A stretch of DNA of 64,000 nucleotides from Streptomyces sp. SID12501 (GCF_010550245.1 NZ_JAAGLU010000005.1:186001-250000); one strand, 5' to 3'. Numbered from the stretch's first letter, positions 53,582 to 62,778 are shown. Notes: generated by a model not told the origin, from the letters alone. Translations and numbers: made by a program.

Positions 53582-53624
53582 TCCGTTGATGCCTGCTGCC
53601 TGTTGTCAGTTGTCTGCTGCCTCG

Positions 53625-54755
53625 TCAGACCGTTGTCGTGTTCGGGTTCGTGGGCAATCCGTAGGCGTCCGCGATGAGTTCGTACGAGCGTAGGCGCAGG
53701 TCGCCTCGATGGGCGTGGGAGACGAGCATCAACTCGTCGGCTCCCGTGCGCTTTTGCAGGTCGTCCAGGCCCGTGCGGACCTCGTCCGCCGTGCCGTGGA
53801 TGATGTTCGTCATCCAGGAGCTGATGAACTCCCTTTCCATCGGGCTGAATTCGTACGCCTCCGCCTCCTCCGGGGCCGGGAACAGGCCGGGGCGGCCGGA
53901 GCGCAGACGGGCCATGTTGAGGCCCATCGCCAGGACCTGGCGGCGGGCCTCGTTCTCGTCGTCGGTGGCGAGGGCGGAGACGCCGATGAGGGCGTAGGGG
54001 GCGTCGAGGACGTCCGAGGGCTGGAAGGACTCGCGGTAGAGGTCCAGGGCCGGGACGGTGTTCTGCGCGGAGAAGTGGTGCGCGAAGGCGAAGGGGAGGC
54101 CCAGGACACCGGCCAGGCGTGCGCTGAAGCCGGAGGAGCCGAGCAGCCAGACGGGCGGGCGGTGGGCGGACTGGACTCCGCCCGGGGACGTCGACTGGAT
54201 CGGGCCGGGGATGGCGTGGATGCGGTGGTACGGGTGACCGCTCGGGAAGTCGTCGTCCAGGAAGCGGGTCAGCTCCGCCAGTTGCTGGGGAAAGTCGTCG
54301 GCGCCTTCGTTGAGCCGCTCCGTGCGGCGGAGGGCCGCCGCAGTGGCGCCGTCCGTGCCCGGCGCCCGGCCGAGGCCCAGGTCGATGCGGCCCGGCGCCA
54401 TGGCTTCGAGGGTGCCGAACTGTTCCGCGATGACCAGGGGGGCGTGGTTGGGGAGCATGACTCCGCCGGAGCCCAGGCGGATGCGGTGGGTGTGGGCGGC
54501 GAGGTGGGCGAGGATCACGGCGGGTGAGGAGGAGGCCACGCCGGGCATGGAGTGGTGTTCGGCGACCCAGTAGCGGTGGAAGCCGCGGGATTCGGTGAGG
54601 CGGGAGAGGGCGACGCTGGTTCGCAGGGCGTCGGTGGCGGTGTGGCCGGAGCCTACGGTGACCAGGTCGAGGACGGAGAGAGGTACGGGGGCGGTGCCCT
54701 GCGTCGTGCCTCGGATCTCGTCTGCCGTCGCGTCTGCCGTCGCCTCTGCGGTCAC
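53625..54755 (-). CDS. LLM-class flavin-dependent oxidoreductase (luciferase-like)
   Basis: 376 residues from a GTG at 54755 (AGGAGG upstream). Bacterial-luciferase-like TIM barrel: LSVLDLVTVGSGHTATDALR, FHRYWVAEHHSMPGVASSSP, IRLGSGGVMLPNHAPLVIAE, FGTLEAMAPGRIDLGLGRAPG, VWLLGSSGFSARLAGVLGLP. It probably uses FMN or F420 and belongs to the MsnO8/YhbW-like group; substrate unknown. Convergent with cdgA. Confidence 0.92.
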   Translation of the reverse strand: MTAEATADATADEIRGTTQGTAPVPLSVLDLVTVGSGHTATDALRTSVALSRLTESRGFHRYWVAEHHSMPGVASSSPAVILAHLAAHTHRIRLGSGGVMLPNHAPLVIAEQFGTLEAMAPGRIDLGLGRAPGTDGATAAALRRTERLNEGADDFPQQLAELTRFLDDDFPSGHPYHRIHAIPGPIQSTSPGGVQSAHRPPVWLLGSSGFSARLAGVLGLPFAFAHHFSAQNTVPALDLYRESFQPSDVLDAPYALIGVSALATDDENEARRQVLAMGLNMARLRSGRPGLFPAPEEAEAYEFSPMEREFISSWMTNIIHGTADEVRTGLDDLQKRTGADELMLVSHAHRGDLRLRSYELIADAYGLPTNPNTTTV

Positions 54756-54929
54756 GGTGGGTGCCTCCTGCTGCTGTTGTTCTGGTGCGGTGCGCTGTCC
54801 TCGGCGGAGCAACAGGAGGGAGGCTCCGCTTATTCCGGGATGCCTTTCGCCCCCGCCGCGCTGAAGGCGCTGCCCTCAAACTCCCCCAGAGGGGGAACCC
54901 CAGGCGGGCTGAAACACGACGTCGACGTG

Positions 54930-55634
54930 TCAGACCTGCACCACCGGTTCCCTTGTGAACAGCGTGCCCAGGGAGGGAGCGTTCACTTTGCGGGTCGTCA
55001 GCCTCAGGGCCTCCCACACGGAGACCTGGTTCGCCGTGAGCACCGGCTTCGTGAGGTGTTTCTCCAGGGTCTCGATGTGGGACGCCGTGTGCAGTGCCGT
55101 GTCCGGGAGGAGCAGTGCCTCCGCGTCCGCCTCGTCGGCCTCCTGGGCCAGCGACATCAGCTCCCCCTCTCCCCACTCCCCCGCCGCCGTGACGACCCCG
55201 CCACTGTGGACCCCCGTCACCTCGATCCCCGCGGCCCTCAGGAACTCCGCGAACAGTTCCGCCACGTCCGCCGGATACGTCGCCCCGATCGCCACCTTCC
55301 GCACCCCGAGCTCCCGCACCGCGTGCACGAAGCCGAACGACGTCGACGACGCCGGCGTGCCCGCGGCCCGGGCAAGGGCGCGTATCTGCTCGTGGGCGCC
55401 CTCCCACCCGTACAGGAAGCTGCCGCTGGTGGACGCCCACACCACCGCTTCCGGGCCGTTGAGCAGCAGCTCCTCCACGCCCGCCGCGAGGCGGTCCGCC
55501 GAGCCCGTCTCCAGTTCCTCGCCGATGTCCGTGTGGGCCAGATCCAGCCGGATGTCGCTGCCGAGAAGCTGCTCGATGCGCTGATAGTCGTCCTCGGCGG
55601 AGTGGCCCGGGTAGAGGAATCCGAGTGCCGTCAT
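54930..55634 (-). CDS. Maleate isomerase / Asp-Glu racemase family protein
   Basis: 234 residues from the ATG at 55634 (AGGAAGG upstream). Fold family with two catalytic cysteines in true maleate isomerases. Here VWASTSGSFLYGWEGA has Thr/Ser at the first nucleophile position, and LLLPDTALHTASHIE has Asp/Thr at the second, so both canonical cysteines seem replaced. FGFVHAVRELGVRKVAIGAT and KPVLTANQVSVWEALR are typical. Activity is uncertain for that reason. Divergent from the dehydrogenase at 55923. Confidence 0.86.
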   Translation of the reverse strand: MTALGFLYPGHSAEDDYQRIEQLLGSDIRLDLAHTDIGEELETGSADRLAAGVEELLLNGPEAVVWASTSGSFLYGWEGAHEQIRALARAAGTPASSTSFGFVHAVRELGVRKVAIGATYPADVAELFAEFLRAAGIEVTGVHSGGVVTAAGEWGEGELMSLAQEADEADAEALLLPDTALHTASHIETLEKHLTKPVLTANQVSVWEALRLTTRKVNAPSLGTLFTREPVVQV

Positions 55635-55922
55635 GTCCAGCCTTCCTGTTCCTGCCGCCCTTCCGGCAGCACCTGGGGCCGGGTGGCCCCGCGGCTCGGG
55701 TACCCAGTCCGCGCGGCGCCGCCCACAATCGGCACCCGGTTGGCCGAGAGCACCGGGATACGCGGTTCCGGCCGGGCAATGGACCGTGCACACGCCCGTG
55801 TTGACGAAGGTGGGTTCGGGTGCAAGCGTGGTCAATCCGCGCATGCCAGCCGTCCCGACGCCCTGCCGCCCGTGACCCCAGCCACCCAGCTGTCCAGCCT
55901 CTCCGATCGGAAACGGCTCCCG

Positions 55923-56873
55923 ATGCCCGCGCTCCCCACGCTTCTCGTCCTGGACGCCGACCCGCCGCCCCGGCTCGGCCGGCTCACCGGGCGGGTCCGG
56001 ATCGTGCACGCCGACGAGACCACCATCGCCGAGCAACTCCCTTACGCCGACGTCCTGCTCGTCTGGGACTTCGCCTCGCACGCCGTGCGCGCCGCCTGGC
56101 CGGGCGAGGGGGCTCGCCCGCGCTGGGTGCACACGGCGAGCGCCGGCGTGGACCATCTGATGTGTCCCGAACTCGCCGCGTCCGACACCGTGGTGACCAA
56201 CGCGCGGGGCATCTTCGACCAGCCGATCGCCGAGTACGTCGCCGCCCTGGTCCTGGCGATGGCCAAGGACCTGCCGAGGACCCTGCACCTTCAGGAACGG
56301 CGCGAATGGCGGCACCGCGAGTCGCAGCGGGTCGCCGGGACGAAGGCCTGTGTCGTCGGGTCGGGCCCCATCGGGCGGGCAATCGCGAAGTATCTCAAGG
56401 CACTTGGCGTGACGACGGCGATCGTCGGGCGTACCCCGCGTACCGGCATCCACGGGCCCGACGACCTCAGCCGGCTGATGGCGCGCGCCGACTGGGTGAT
56501 CTCCGCCGCTCCCCTCACCTCCGACACGCACCACATGTTCGACACCCGCCGCTTCGGTGTCATGCAGCCCTCGGCGCGTTTCGTCAACGTCGGCCGGGGA
56601 CAGCTCGTCGACGAGACCGCGCTCGCCGAGGCGCTGTCGAAGCGGTGGATCGCGGGCGCCGCCCTCGACGTGTTCGAGCACGAGCCGCTCACGTCCGACA
56701 GTCCCCTGTGGGAGGTGCCCGGACTGATCGTCTCCCCGCACATGAGCGGCGACACGGTGGGCTGGCGCGATGAACTCGGCGCGCAGTTCATCGAGTTGTA
56801 CGAGCGGTGGGAGACAGGGCAGACGCTGCCGAACGTCGTCGACAAACAGCGCGGGTACGTACCGGGGCACTGA
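55923..56873 (+). CDS. D-2-hydroxyacid dehydrogenase (NAD-dependent)
   Basis: 316 residues from the ATG at 55923; the much longer open frame upstream has no coding signature. NAD motif GSGPIGRAIAKYLKALG (~145-161). Catalytic Arg in NVGRGQLVDE (~222-231), Glu in AALDVFEHEPL and His in SPHMSGDT. N-terminal half has HTASAGVDHLM and ARGIFDQPIAEYVAALVLAM. It reduces 2-keto acids or oxidises 2-hydroxyacids. It neighbours the maleate-isomerase-type gene, suggesting a small carboxylic-acid pathway. Confidence 0.93.
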   Translation: MPALPTLLVLDADPPPRLGRLTGRVRIVHADETTIAEQLPYADVLLVWDFASHAVRAAWPGEGARPRWVHTASAGVDHLMCPELAASDTVVTNARGIFDQPIAEYVAALVLAMAKDLPRTLHLQERREWRHRESQRVAGTKACVVGSGPIGRAIAKYLKALGVTTAIVGRTPRTGIHGPDDLSRLMARADWVISAAPLTSDTHHMFDTRRFGVMQPSARFVNVGRGQLVDETALAEALSKRWIAGAALDVFEHEPLTSDSPLWEVPGLIVSPHMSGDTVGWRDELGAQFIELYERWETGQTLPNVVDKQRGYVPGH

Positions 56874-56989
56874 CCCGCCGCCGGGACAGCGACTGCCCCA
56901 CCTCGCCGCTTCGAGAGTCCCTGCCGGTCCGGCCGGACGTCCGTCCCGGCTTGCGGGCGGCCGGCAGCCGAGGGGAGCCCAAGCCCTTC

Positions 56990-57262
56990 AGGCACTGGGA
57001 GAGGGTGGCGATCACGCGGGCGCCGGCCATGCGCCCGCAGGTGCCGCAGCTCGACGAGGTGACCTCGGCGCTCGGCCCAGAGCTGGTCGCGGGCGTCCTC
57101 GACGTGCTGTGGGACATCTCCGACCAAGTGCCGATGTTCGATTCCGGCCATATGGTCGCGAGGTCGCGTCCGGCCCACCGGAGCAGATCTTCGGCGATCC
57201 GGAGCAGGACAGAACGCGCGAATCCCTCACCACGGCGCTCCGACCGCGCCGGAGGGGCCTCA
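56990..57262 (+). pseudogene. Decayed amino-acid ABC-transporter ATPase, C-terminal remnant
   Basis: Two frames together read as the end of a GlnQ-type ATPase. One frame has RVAITRAPAMRPQVPQLDE then VTSALGPELVAGVLDVLWDI, the region after the signature motif through Walker B. Another frame has ASGPPEQIFGDPEQDRTRES, the usual C-terminal end. The H-loop part between them is missing, the Walker B context is damaged, and no N-terminal half is present. There is no intact partner permease. It is a relic of a deleted transporter. Confidence 0.75.
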
Positions 57263-57433
57263 GAAAAGTCCTCTCCATGCCTATGGCATATGCCAGGAGA
57301 ACACTCCCCTGCTGAGAGGCCGCAGCCCGGGCGACAATCTCGTCAACGCCCCCTCCGCGTAGACCCCTTGGCGGCTATCGTGGAGGGGATTGGCTGTCCG
57401 GATCACGGCTAAAAGCAAGCCAGGGGGAACACC

Positions 57434-58192
57434 GTGGCTCTCAAGCACGAGCCGACCGCGCCGCACCACTCCACCCAGGACGCGCTGCGTGTCCTGGAGA
57501 CAGTGGCACGGCACTCCGCCGGTGTCACCGACGCCGAAATCGCTCGCCAGACCCATCTCGGCACGGACCTGCTCAGCCCCCTTCTGCGCATGCTGCGCCG
57601 CGAGGGGTACGTCGAACAGGCCGCCGACGGTTCGTACGTCACCGGCACCGCCCTCAGCCGCCTCGGCGCCACGCACGGCCATGACCAGGCCCTGCGCGCC
57701 CAGCTCCAGCACACCCTCGACCGGCTGCGCGACTCGGTGGGCGCGGCCGTCTACATGAGCCGGTACGTCGACGGCGAGATCCATGTCACCCAGTGCGCGG
57801 ACAGCGCGGCAACGCCCGCGGTCAACGAGTGGGTCGACTTCCGCTCGGCCGCGCACGCCAGCGCGATCGGCAAGAGCCTGCTGGGCCAGCTCGACCACAA
57901 CAGCCGACGCGACCATCTCGCCCGGCACAAACTGGCCCGCCTCACCTCGCACACGATCACCAACGAGCGGCTCCTGCTCTCCCGCCTGGAGACCCAGCCG
58001 CCCACGGTGCCGGTCCTGGACCTCCAGGAGTACGCGGTCGGCACGGTCTGCGCGGCGGTCCCGATCACGGCCGGTTCCACGGTCGGCTGCCTCGCCCTCT
58101 CCCTCCCGCTCCGCCACGCCCACCGCCTCCGCCAGGCGGCGGACCGGCTGAACCGGAGCGCGGGACCACTGCTGCTGTCGCTGGCCATCTAG
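57434..58192 (+). CDS. IclR-family transcriptional regulator
   Basis: 252 residues from a GTG at 57434 with AGGGGG upstream. N-terminal winged helix (TQDALRVLETVARHSAGVTD, LLSPLLRMLRREGYVEQAAD) and the IclR effector domain (SVGAAVYMSRYVDGEIHVTQ, HASAIGKSLLGQL, YAVGTVCAAVPITAG). The nearest metabolic genes, the dehydrogenase and the isomerase, are possible targets. Confidence 0.93.
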   Translation: MALKHEPTAPHHSTQDALRVLETVARHSAGVTDAEIARQTHLGTDLLSPLLRMLRREGYVEQAADGSYVTGTALSRLGATHGHDQALRAQLQHTLDRLRDSVGAAVYMSRYVDGEIHVTQCADSAATPAVNEWVDFRSAAHASAIGKSLLGQLDHNSRRDHLARHKLARLTSHTITNERLLLSRLETQPPTVPVLDLQEYAVGTVCAAVPITAGSTVGCLALSLPLRHAHRLRQAADRLNRSAGPLLLSLAI

Positions 58193-58210
58193 ACCTCGAT
58201 CGATCCACGG

Positions 58211-58245
58211 CTACCTGGTCCGGAGCACCCTCCCGGACCAGGTAG
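58211..58245 (+). terminator. Terminator after the IclR gene
   Basis: CTACCTGGTCCGG/CCGGACCAGGTAG, perfect 13-bp arms followed by TATTTTTCTT. Confidence 0.93.
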
Positions 58246-58289
58246 TATTTTTCTTGTCGCCAGCCGCGAGAGCGGTCGGCGAGAGTCAT

Positions 58290-58363
58290 GCGCCGCTAGC
58301 TCAGTTGGTTAGAGCAGCTGACTCTTAATCAGCGGGTCCGGGGTTCGAGTCCCTGGCGGCGCA
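58290..58363 (+). tRNA. tRNA-Lys (CTT), copy 2
   Basis: Identical over all 74 bases to the copy at 49597-49670 and in the same orientation; anticodon CTT. Confidence 0.97.
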
Positions 58364-58367
58364 CAGT

Positions 58368-58422
58368 GACGGTGACGGGTATGTTCGCAAAAAGCGCGAA
58401 CCTATCCGTCACCGTCTTTTTT
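58368..58422 (+). terminator. Terminator after tRNA-Lys copy 2
   Basis: Long hairpin: GACGGTGACGG pairs with CCGTCACCGTC and GTTCGC with GCGAAC, 19 of 21 positions paired, followed by TTTTTT. Confidence 0.93.
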
Positions 58423-58501
58423 GTGCGGCTTCGCCACGTGTTGTGAGGGCTCCGCCACCCACACCCCCCTTGCTCCAGCGGGCCCTCGTTCGCCCGGCGC
58501 C

Positions 58502-60166
58502 CTATCTGCTCAGCAGTTCCTCGCGCCCCCGCTCCCGGTACCGCTCCACCAGGCCCGCCACGTCGTCGCCGGTCAGCCTGCGGTACGTGTCCTCACCCGG
58601 TGGGCGCCACCACACCGGGTCCGGGCAGCGGAAGCCTTCGCGCCTGAGTCCTGCCCGGTGGATCTTGTTCGTCGCCGTGACCGGCATCCGCCCCACGACC
58701 CGTACGAACCGGGGCGCCATCTTCGTCCCCAGGTCGGGTTGCGCGGCCAGGAAGGCGGAGAAGGCGGCGGGGTCGAAGGTGCCGGCCAGCGTTGCCATGA
58801 CCTGGTCGCCGGCCACCGGGTCCGGCACCGCGTACACGGCGACGGCCGCCGCACCCTCGTACCGGGCGAGAATGTTCTCGATCGTCGCTGCGGCCAGGTT
58901 CTCGCTGTCGACGCGCAGGCGGTCGTCCGCGCGGCCCGCGAAGTACAGGAAGCCCTCCGCGTCCCGGTAGAAGAGGTCGCCCGTCCAGTACCAGCCGGCC
59001 CGGCGGCGGGCCGCCTCGGCCTCGGGGTTGCGCCAGTAGCCCTCGAAGGGATTGCGGCCCCGGTTCACCAACTCCCCTATCGCAGCGGTCCCGTTGAGCA
59101 GGCGGCCCGAGGCGTCCAGGACGGCCGGCGGGCACTCGGTCCGCGTCGCCGGGTCGACCACCGCGAGGTCGTCGTCCGGGGCCGCCCGGCCGACGGCACC
59201 GTCCGGGGTGCCCGGCGTCCACCGCACCGCCGCCCCGCCCTCCGAGGACCCGTAGCCCTCCACCAGGCGTACCCCGAACCGGCGTTGGAAGGCCGCCGCG
59301 TCCACCGCCCCCGCCTCCGTGCCGAAACCCAGCCGCAGGGGGTTGTCCCGGTCGTCGGGCCGGGCGGGCGTCGCCAGCAGGTACTGGACGGCGCGGCCCA
59401 CATACGTGAAGTAGGTCGCCCCGTAGCGGCGTACGTCCGTCAGGAAGCCGGAGGCCGAGAAGCGGCGGCGCAGCGCGACTCCGGCGCCGGCCGCCAGGGC
59501 CGGGGCCCAGTCCGCGATGACCGCGTTGCCGTGGAACATCGGCATGCAGACGTAGTGCACGTCCTCCGGGCGGACGGCGAAGGTTCCGGCCAGTGTTTGC
59601 CCAGCGGCGGCGAGCCTGCCCTGGGTGCAGATCGCGGCCTTGGGGGCGCCGGTCGAGCCCGAGGTGAAGTAGAGGAGGAGTCGGTCGGACGGGGTGGCGC
59701 GTGAGGCGTCCGGTTCGGCGTCCGCGTACGGGGCCAGGAGGTCCTCGTACTCCGGTGTGTCGGTCAACAGGAGGCGTACACCGGGGAGTTCGAGGTCGGC
59801 GAGGAGCGGGAGGTGGGTGCGCGCGGTGATCAGGACCGGGCACTCGGTGTGCAGGATGTCCCGGGCCAGTTCGGGGCCCCGGCGGGTGGGGTTGATCCCC
59901 GCGACGGCGGCACCGGCGAGGGCCGCCGCGCTCAACCACAGGGGGTATTCAGGGGTGTTGTCGAGCAGGACACCCACGTGCGGCTCGGCGGCCGGCGGCA
60001 GCAGGTCCGCCAGCAGCGCGGCTCTGGCCGCCGCGCCGGCGGCCACCTCGTGGTGCGTGAGCGTCCGGTCCTCGCACCACAGCCCCGGCCGGTGGTCGCC
60101 CCACCGCGCCGCCACGAGTTCCGCGACCGTGCGCCTGCCCGGCCCGTTGGGTTCCGTGAACTCCAT
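58502..60166 (-). CDS. AMP-binding acyl-CoA synthetase-like protein
   Basis: 554 residues, ATG at 60166. ANL-family motifs: P-loop YFTSGSTGAPKAA (~165-177), VEGYGSSEGG, YWTGDLFYRDAEGFLYFAGR, and C-terminal TATNKIHRAGLRREGF with the catalytic Lys in NKIHR. This activates a carboxylic acid as an acyl-AMP and then usually an acyl-CoA, probably a fatty acid. The substrate cannot be read. The gene is alone, with tRNA-Lys terminator downstream. Confidence 0.92.
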   Translation of the reverse strand: MEFTEPNGPGRRTVAELVAARWGDHRPGLWCEDRTLTHHEVAAGAAARAALLADLLPPAAEPHVGVLLDNTPEYPLWLSAAALAGAAVAGINPTRRGPELARDILHTECPVLITARTHLPLLADLELPGVRLLLTDTPEYEDLLAPYADAEPDASRATPSDRLLLYFTSGSTGAPKAAICTQGRLAAAGQTLAGTFAVRPEDVHYVCMPMFHGNAVIADWAPALAAGAGVALRRRFSASGFLTDVRRYGATYFTYVGRAVQYLLATPARPDDRDNPLRLGFGTEAGAVDAAAFQRRFGVRLVEGYGSSEGGAAVRWTPGTPDGAVGRAAPDDDLAVVDPATRTECPPAVLDASGRLLNGTAAIGELVNRGRNPFEGYWRNPEAEAARRRAGWYWTGDLFYRDAEGFLYFAGRADDRLRVDSENLAAATIENILARYEGAAAVAVYAVPDPVAGDQVMATLAGTFDPAAFSAFLAAQPDLGTKMAPRFVRVVGRMPVTATNKIHRAGLRREGFRCPDPVWWRPPGEDTYRRLTGDDVAGLVERYRERGREELLSR

Positions 60167-60206
60167 GGGCGCGCACGGTAGTTGACATACCGTCAGATGT
60201 GGAGGG

Positions 60207-60755
60207 TCACGGCGACTCCGTGGTCACGTCCCAGCCCTCGGGGAATCCGTCGACCGTGCCGGAGTCGGTGCTGCTGTAGCCGCTGTCGTCACCGAAGAAC
60301 ATGTCGCCGATCGGTTCGAAGATCTGGCTGTACGTCACCATGAACCCGACGCAGAACACCACCATCACCCCGAGGAACCCGAGGATGCCCGCCAGGGCCA
60401 GCCCGTGGCGGACCGGGCTCGGGCGGTGTGCCGTGGCGTTGATCCGCTCGCCCTCGCTGTAGAAGACGGTGACGTAGTCGCCCTCGATGACCGTGCCCGG
60501 GCCGTGCGGTTCCTCGAAGCGGACGGTGCGACCGTCGCGCGCGACGAACTCGTACACGTGGTGCAGCGACGTGCTCACGGAGGAGTCGCCGGAGCCTCCG
60601 CTGGTGGTCGTGTAGGTCCGAATGCAGCGCGCCTCGGCGGTCAGCCCGCTGTTCCAGGCGCGGCGCATCCGCAGCACCCGGCGGATCACGAAGGCCGCCA
60701 TCAGGACGGTCATCACGATGATGAGCGTCGGCACCCCGTAGAACATGACGTCCAT
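60207..60755 (-). CDS. DUF3592-like membrane protein
   Basis: 182 residues from the ATG at 60755. Two helices (~5-25 GVPTLIIVMTVLMAAFVIRR; ~115-140 ALAGILGFLGVMVVFCVGFM) flank a small beta domain (AEARCIRTYTTTSGG, VYEFVARDGRTVRFEEP, VIEGDYVTVFYSEG), the pattern of DUF3592 proteins. Function unknown. Confidence 0.82.
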   Translation of the reverse strand: MDVMFYGVPTLIIVMTVLMAAFVIRRVLRMRRAWNSGLTAEARCIRTYTTTSGGSGDSSVSTSLHHVYEFVARDGRTVRFEEPHGPGTVIEGDYVTVFYSEGERINATAHRPSPVRHGLALAGILGFLGVMVVFCVGFMVTYSQIFEPIGDMFFGDDSGYSSTDSGTVDGFPEGWDVTTESP

Positions 60756-60868
60756 AACGGTTCCCCCGGTCTTTCGTTCGGTACGGCTCCCCGTACGCCG
60801 CCTCACCTGGTCCTGGGGGCGTACGGGGAACCTACCCGTGGGGGGTCGCGGATTTGCTCAAGGAATGC

Positions 60869-61492
60869 TCAGAACCTGACGTCCGAGCAGGCGTAGAACG
60901 CGTTGGCCGTGTCCGCGATCGTCCACACCGCGACGATCACATGCCGGCCGCTGAGCCCGGACGGCAGTGTGCCCGTGTGCGAGAGCGTGGCCGGCGGGCG
61001 CCGGCCGTTGTAGGGAACCGTGAGGAACGGGGTGAGGTTGAGGTCCGAACGGGTGAGGGCGTGGTTCTGGTTCCAGCCGGACTTCGTGACGTAGTACTTG
61101 AAGTCGGTCGTGGCGTGCATGGCGGTGAACTGCCAGCGGAACGTGTAGCTCTGACCGCCCGTCACCGTGGTCGCCGGCCAGGTGCCGCCGGACGGGGCCT
61201 TCGGCTGGTCGAGCGCGCCGAAGTTGCCGTGGTTCGCCGAACAGATCCGGCCGTCGGCCGGTCCGGCGGCGGGGAAGCCCTTGGGACCCTCGACGCTCTG
61301 CGGCTCCCACTGGATGTCGCCGCAGCCCGTCACGGTGCCGTTCTGGCAGAGCTTCTGCCTGCTGATGGGGAGGTCGGTGTAGCCGTGGCCGCTGGCGCCT
61401 CCGGTGGTGAGGAGGAGAGCGCCGGTGGTGGCCAGGCCGACCACGGACGCGTACAGCTTGGTTTTCTTGCGGGACTTGGTCTTTTCGCGCAT
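60869..61492 (-). CDS. Lytic polysaccharide monooxygenase, AA10 (chitin/cellulose)
   Basis: 207 residues. Signal peptide ends at Gly35; the mature protein starts with His36 (HGYTDLPISRQ), which with H126 (FTAMHATTDFKY) forms the copper histidine brace. Cysteines C49/C57 and C84 fit AA10 disulfides. It oxidatively cleaves crystalline chitin or cellulose. Single domain, no binding module. The signal peptide is Lys-rich (KSRKKTKLYASVVGLATTGA). Confidence 0.95.
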   Translation of the reverse strand: MREKTKSRKKTKLYASVVGLATTGALLLTTGGASGHGYTDLPISRQKLCQNGTVTGCGDIQWEPQSVEGPKGFPAAGPADGRICSANHGNFGALDQPKAPSGGTWPATTVTGGQSYTFRWQFTAMHATTDFKYYVTKSGWNQNHALTRSDLNLTPFLTVPYNGRRPPATLSHTGTLPSGLSGRHVIVAVWTIADTANAFYACSDVRF

Positions 61493-61590
61493 GCTGCCGC
61501 TCCTGCTGAACGTGGGGGAGGTTCAAGTGAGCCGTGCAGGTCTAGACCAAGTCCCAGATTATTACGGCGCAATAGGCATGTCCAGACCAA

Positions 61591-62718
61591 TCACGAGCCC
61601 GGCTCGCTCCGTCCCGAGCAGAACGCGACCGTCAGGTCCTTCACCAGAACCTTGCGTTCGTAGTCGTCCAGTTCGACCAGGCCGCGCAGGGTCAGCCGGG
61701 TCACCGTGTCCTCCACCGAGTCGACGACCGAGGTGAGCGCGGCGGCCCGGTGCTGGGCGTCCAGGGCGGCGATACGGCGGCGGGTCATCGCGGCGGCGAC
61801 CTCGGGCGCGTACTCGACCCGGACCGGCAGTACCGAGAACACCTCCAGGCCGACCGGTGCCGTGTCCGCCGCCACCGCCCGGGTCAGCACCTCCCCGGCC
61901 GCCTCCATCGCCCGTTTTCCCGCGCCCGGCATCTCCACCGGAACCCGGACGAGCGCCGCCTCGACGCACTCGCGCAGATAGGTCTCGTGATCCTCGACGC
62001 CGAGCGTGGCCCGCGCGGTGTCCCGCACCCGCCACACCACGAGGACGACGACCCGCAGCGCGACCCCGTTCGCGTCGGCCGCCGGCATCGGCTCGCCGCG
62101 CCAGTGCCGCAGCCGTACGTCGACCCGGGCGCGCAGGAGAAGCGGATTGACCCACAGCAGGCCGGTGCGCCGGACCGTCCCCCGGTAGCGGCCGAACAGG
62201 CCGAGCACCCAGGCCCGTCCGGTCCGCCCGCGCGCCAGTCCGCCGAAGCCGAACAGCCCGAGGGCGCCCGCTCCTGCGTACGCCGCCCACTGGGCCGGGC
62301 CCAGACCGGCGCCCGCGTACGCCGTCGGCAGTCGCAGCGCCTCCACCGCGAGGAGCGGCAGCACGCCCGCCCACCAGGAGGTGAGCACGCCCCCGGCCAT
62401 CCCGGTGGCACCGGCGAGCACGCCCACCGCGCCGGGCAGCACCCGCGCCGGGCGCTCCACCAGGTCGGGGTCGACCGTCAAAACCGCCGGGCGCGGCGTC
62501 GCCGGTGCGGGTCTGCGGATGCGCGGCTGCTCGCCCGTACCCTGCCTGCGCCCCACGACGGCGGGCCGCAGCGGCACCGACACCGGGTCGGGTTCGTCGC
62601 GGAACAGCAGGTGGACGGGGATCTCGGTGGTCGCCTCGTTCTGGATGAGCCGGGCGGGCCGGGGGCCACTGTCCGGGGGTCCCTCGGGCTCAGGTGTGTG
62701 TTCGGTCGTCGTACTCAT
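61591..62718 (-). CDS. SPFH/Band-7 domain protein
   Basis: 375 residues. Cytoplasmic Pro-rich N-terminus (~1-90), two hydrophobic segments (~90-170, including LPGAVGVLAGATGMAGGVL and AAYAGAGALGLFGFGG), then an SPFH/prohibitin-like domain (~175-355: LLWVNPLLLRARVDVRLRHW, VALRVVVLVVWRVRDTARAT, EVFSVLPVRVEYAPEVAAAM). Such proteins scaffold membrane microdomains. The gene is 102 nt downstream of the peptidoglycan-targeting gene on the same strand. Confidence 0.88.
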   Translation of the reverse strand: MSTTTEHTPEPEGPPDSGPRPARLIQNEATTEIPVHLLFRDEPDPVSVPLRPAVVGRRQGTGEQPRIRRPAPATPRPAVLTVDPDLVERPARVLPGAVGVLAGATGMAGGVLTSWWAGVLPLLAVEALRLPTAYAGAGLGPAQWAAYAGAGALGLFGFGGLARGRTGRAWVLGLFGRYRGTVRRTGLLWVNPLLLRARVDVRLRHWRGEPMPAADANGVALRVVVLVVWRVRDTARATLGVEDHETYLRECVEAALVRVPVEMPGAGKRAMEAAGEVLTRAVAADTAPVGLEVFSVLPVRVEYAPEVAAAMTRRRIAALDAQHRAAALTSVVDSVEDTVTRLTLRGLVELDDYERKVLVKDLTVAFCSGRSEPGS

Positions 62719-62778
62719 TTGTGCCTCCAGCCTCCGCGCCAGATGCGTTCATACCTGTGTTCGTACGTGCGTTCATTC

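Noticed and set aside
54552..55922. In-frame upstream extension of the dehydrogenase gene (773 codons in all)
   Set aside because: The extension is antisense to the LLM and isomerase genes and has no motifs; the dehydrogenase begins properly at 55923.
49597..58363. The tRNA-bounded segment as an integrative element
   Set aside because: No integrase, excisionase, replication or transfer gene lies inside, and the genes (cdgA, M6 protease, IclR) look like resident core genes; only the recombination potential is reported.
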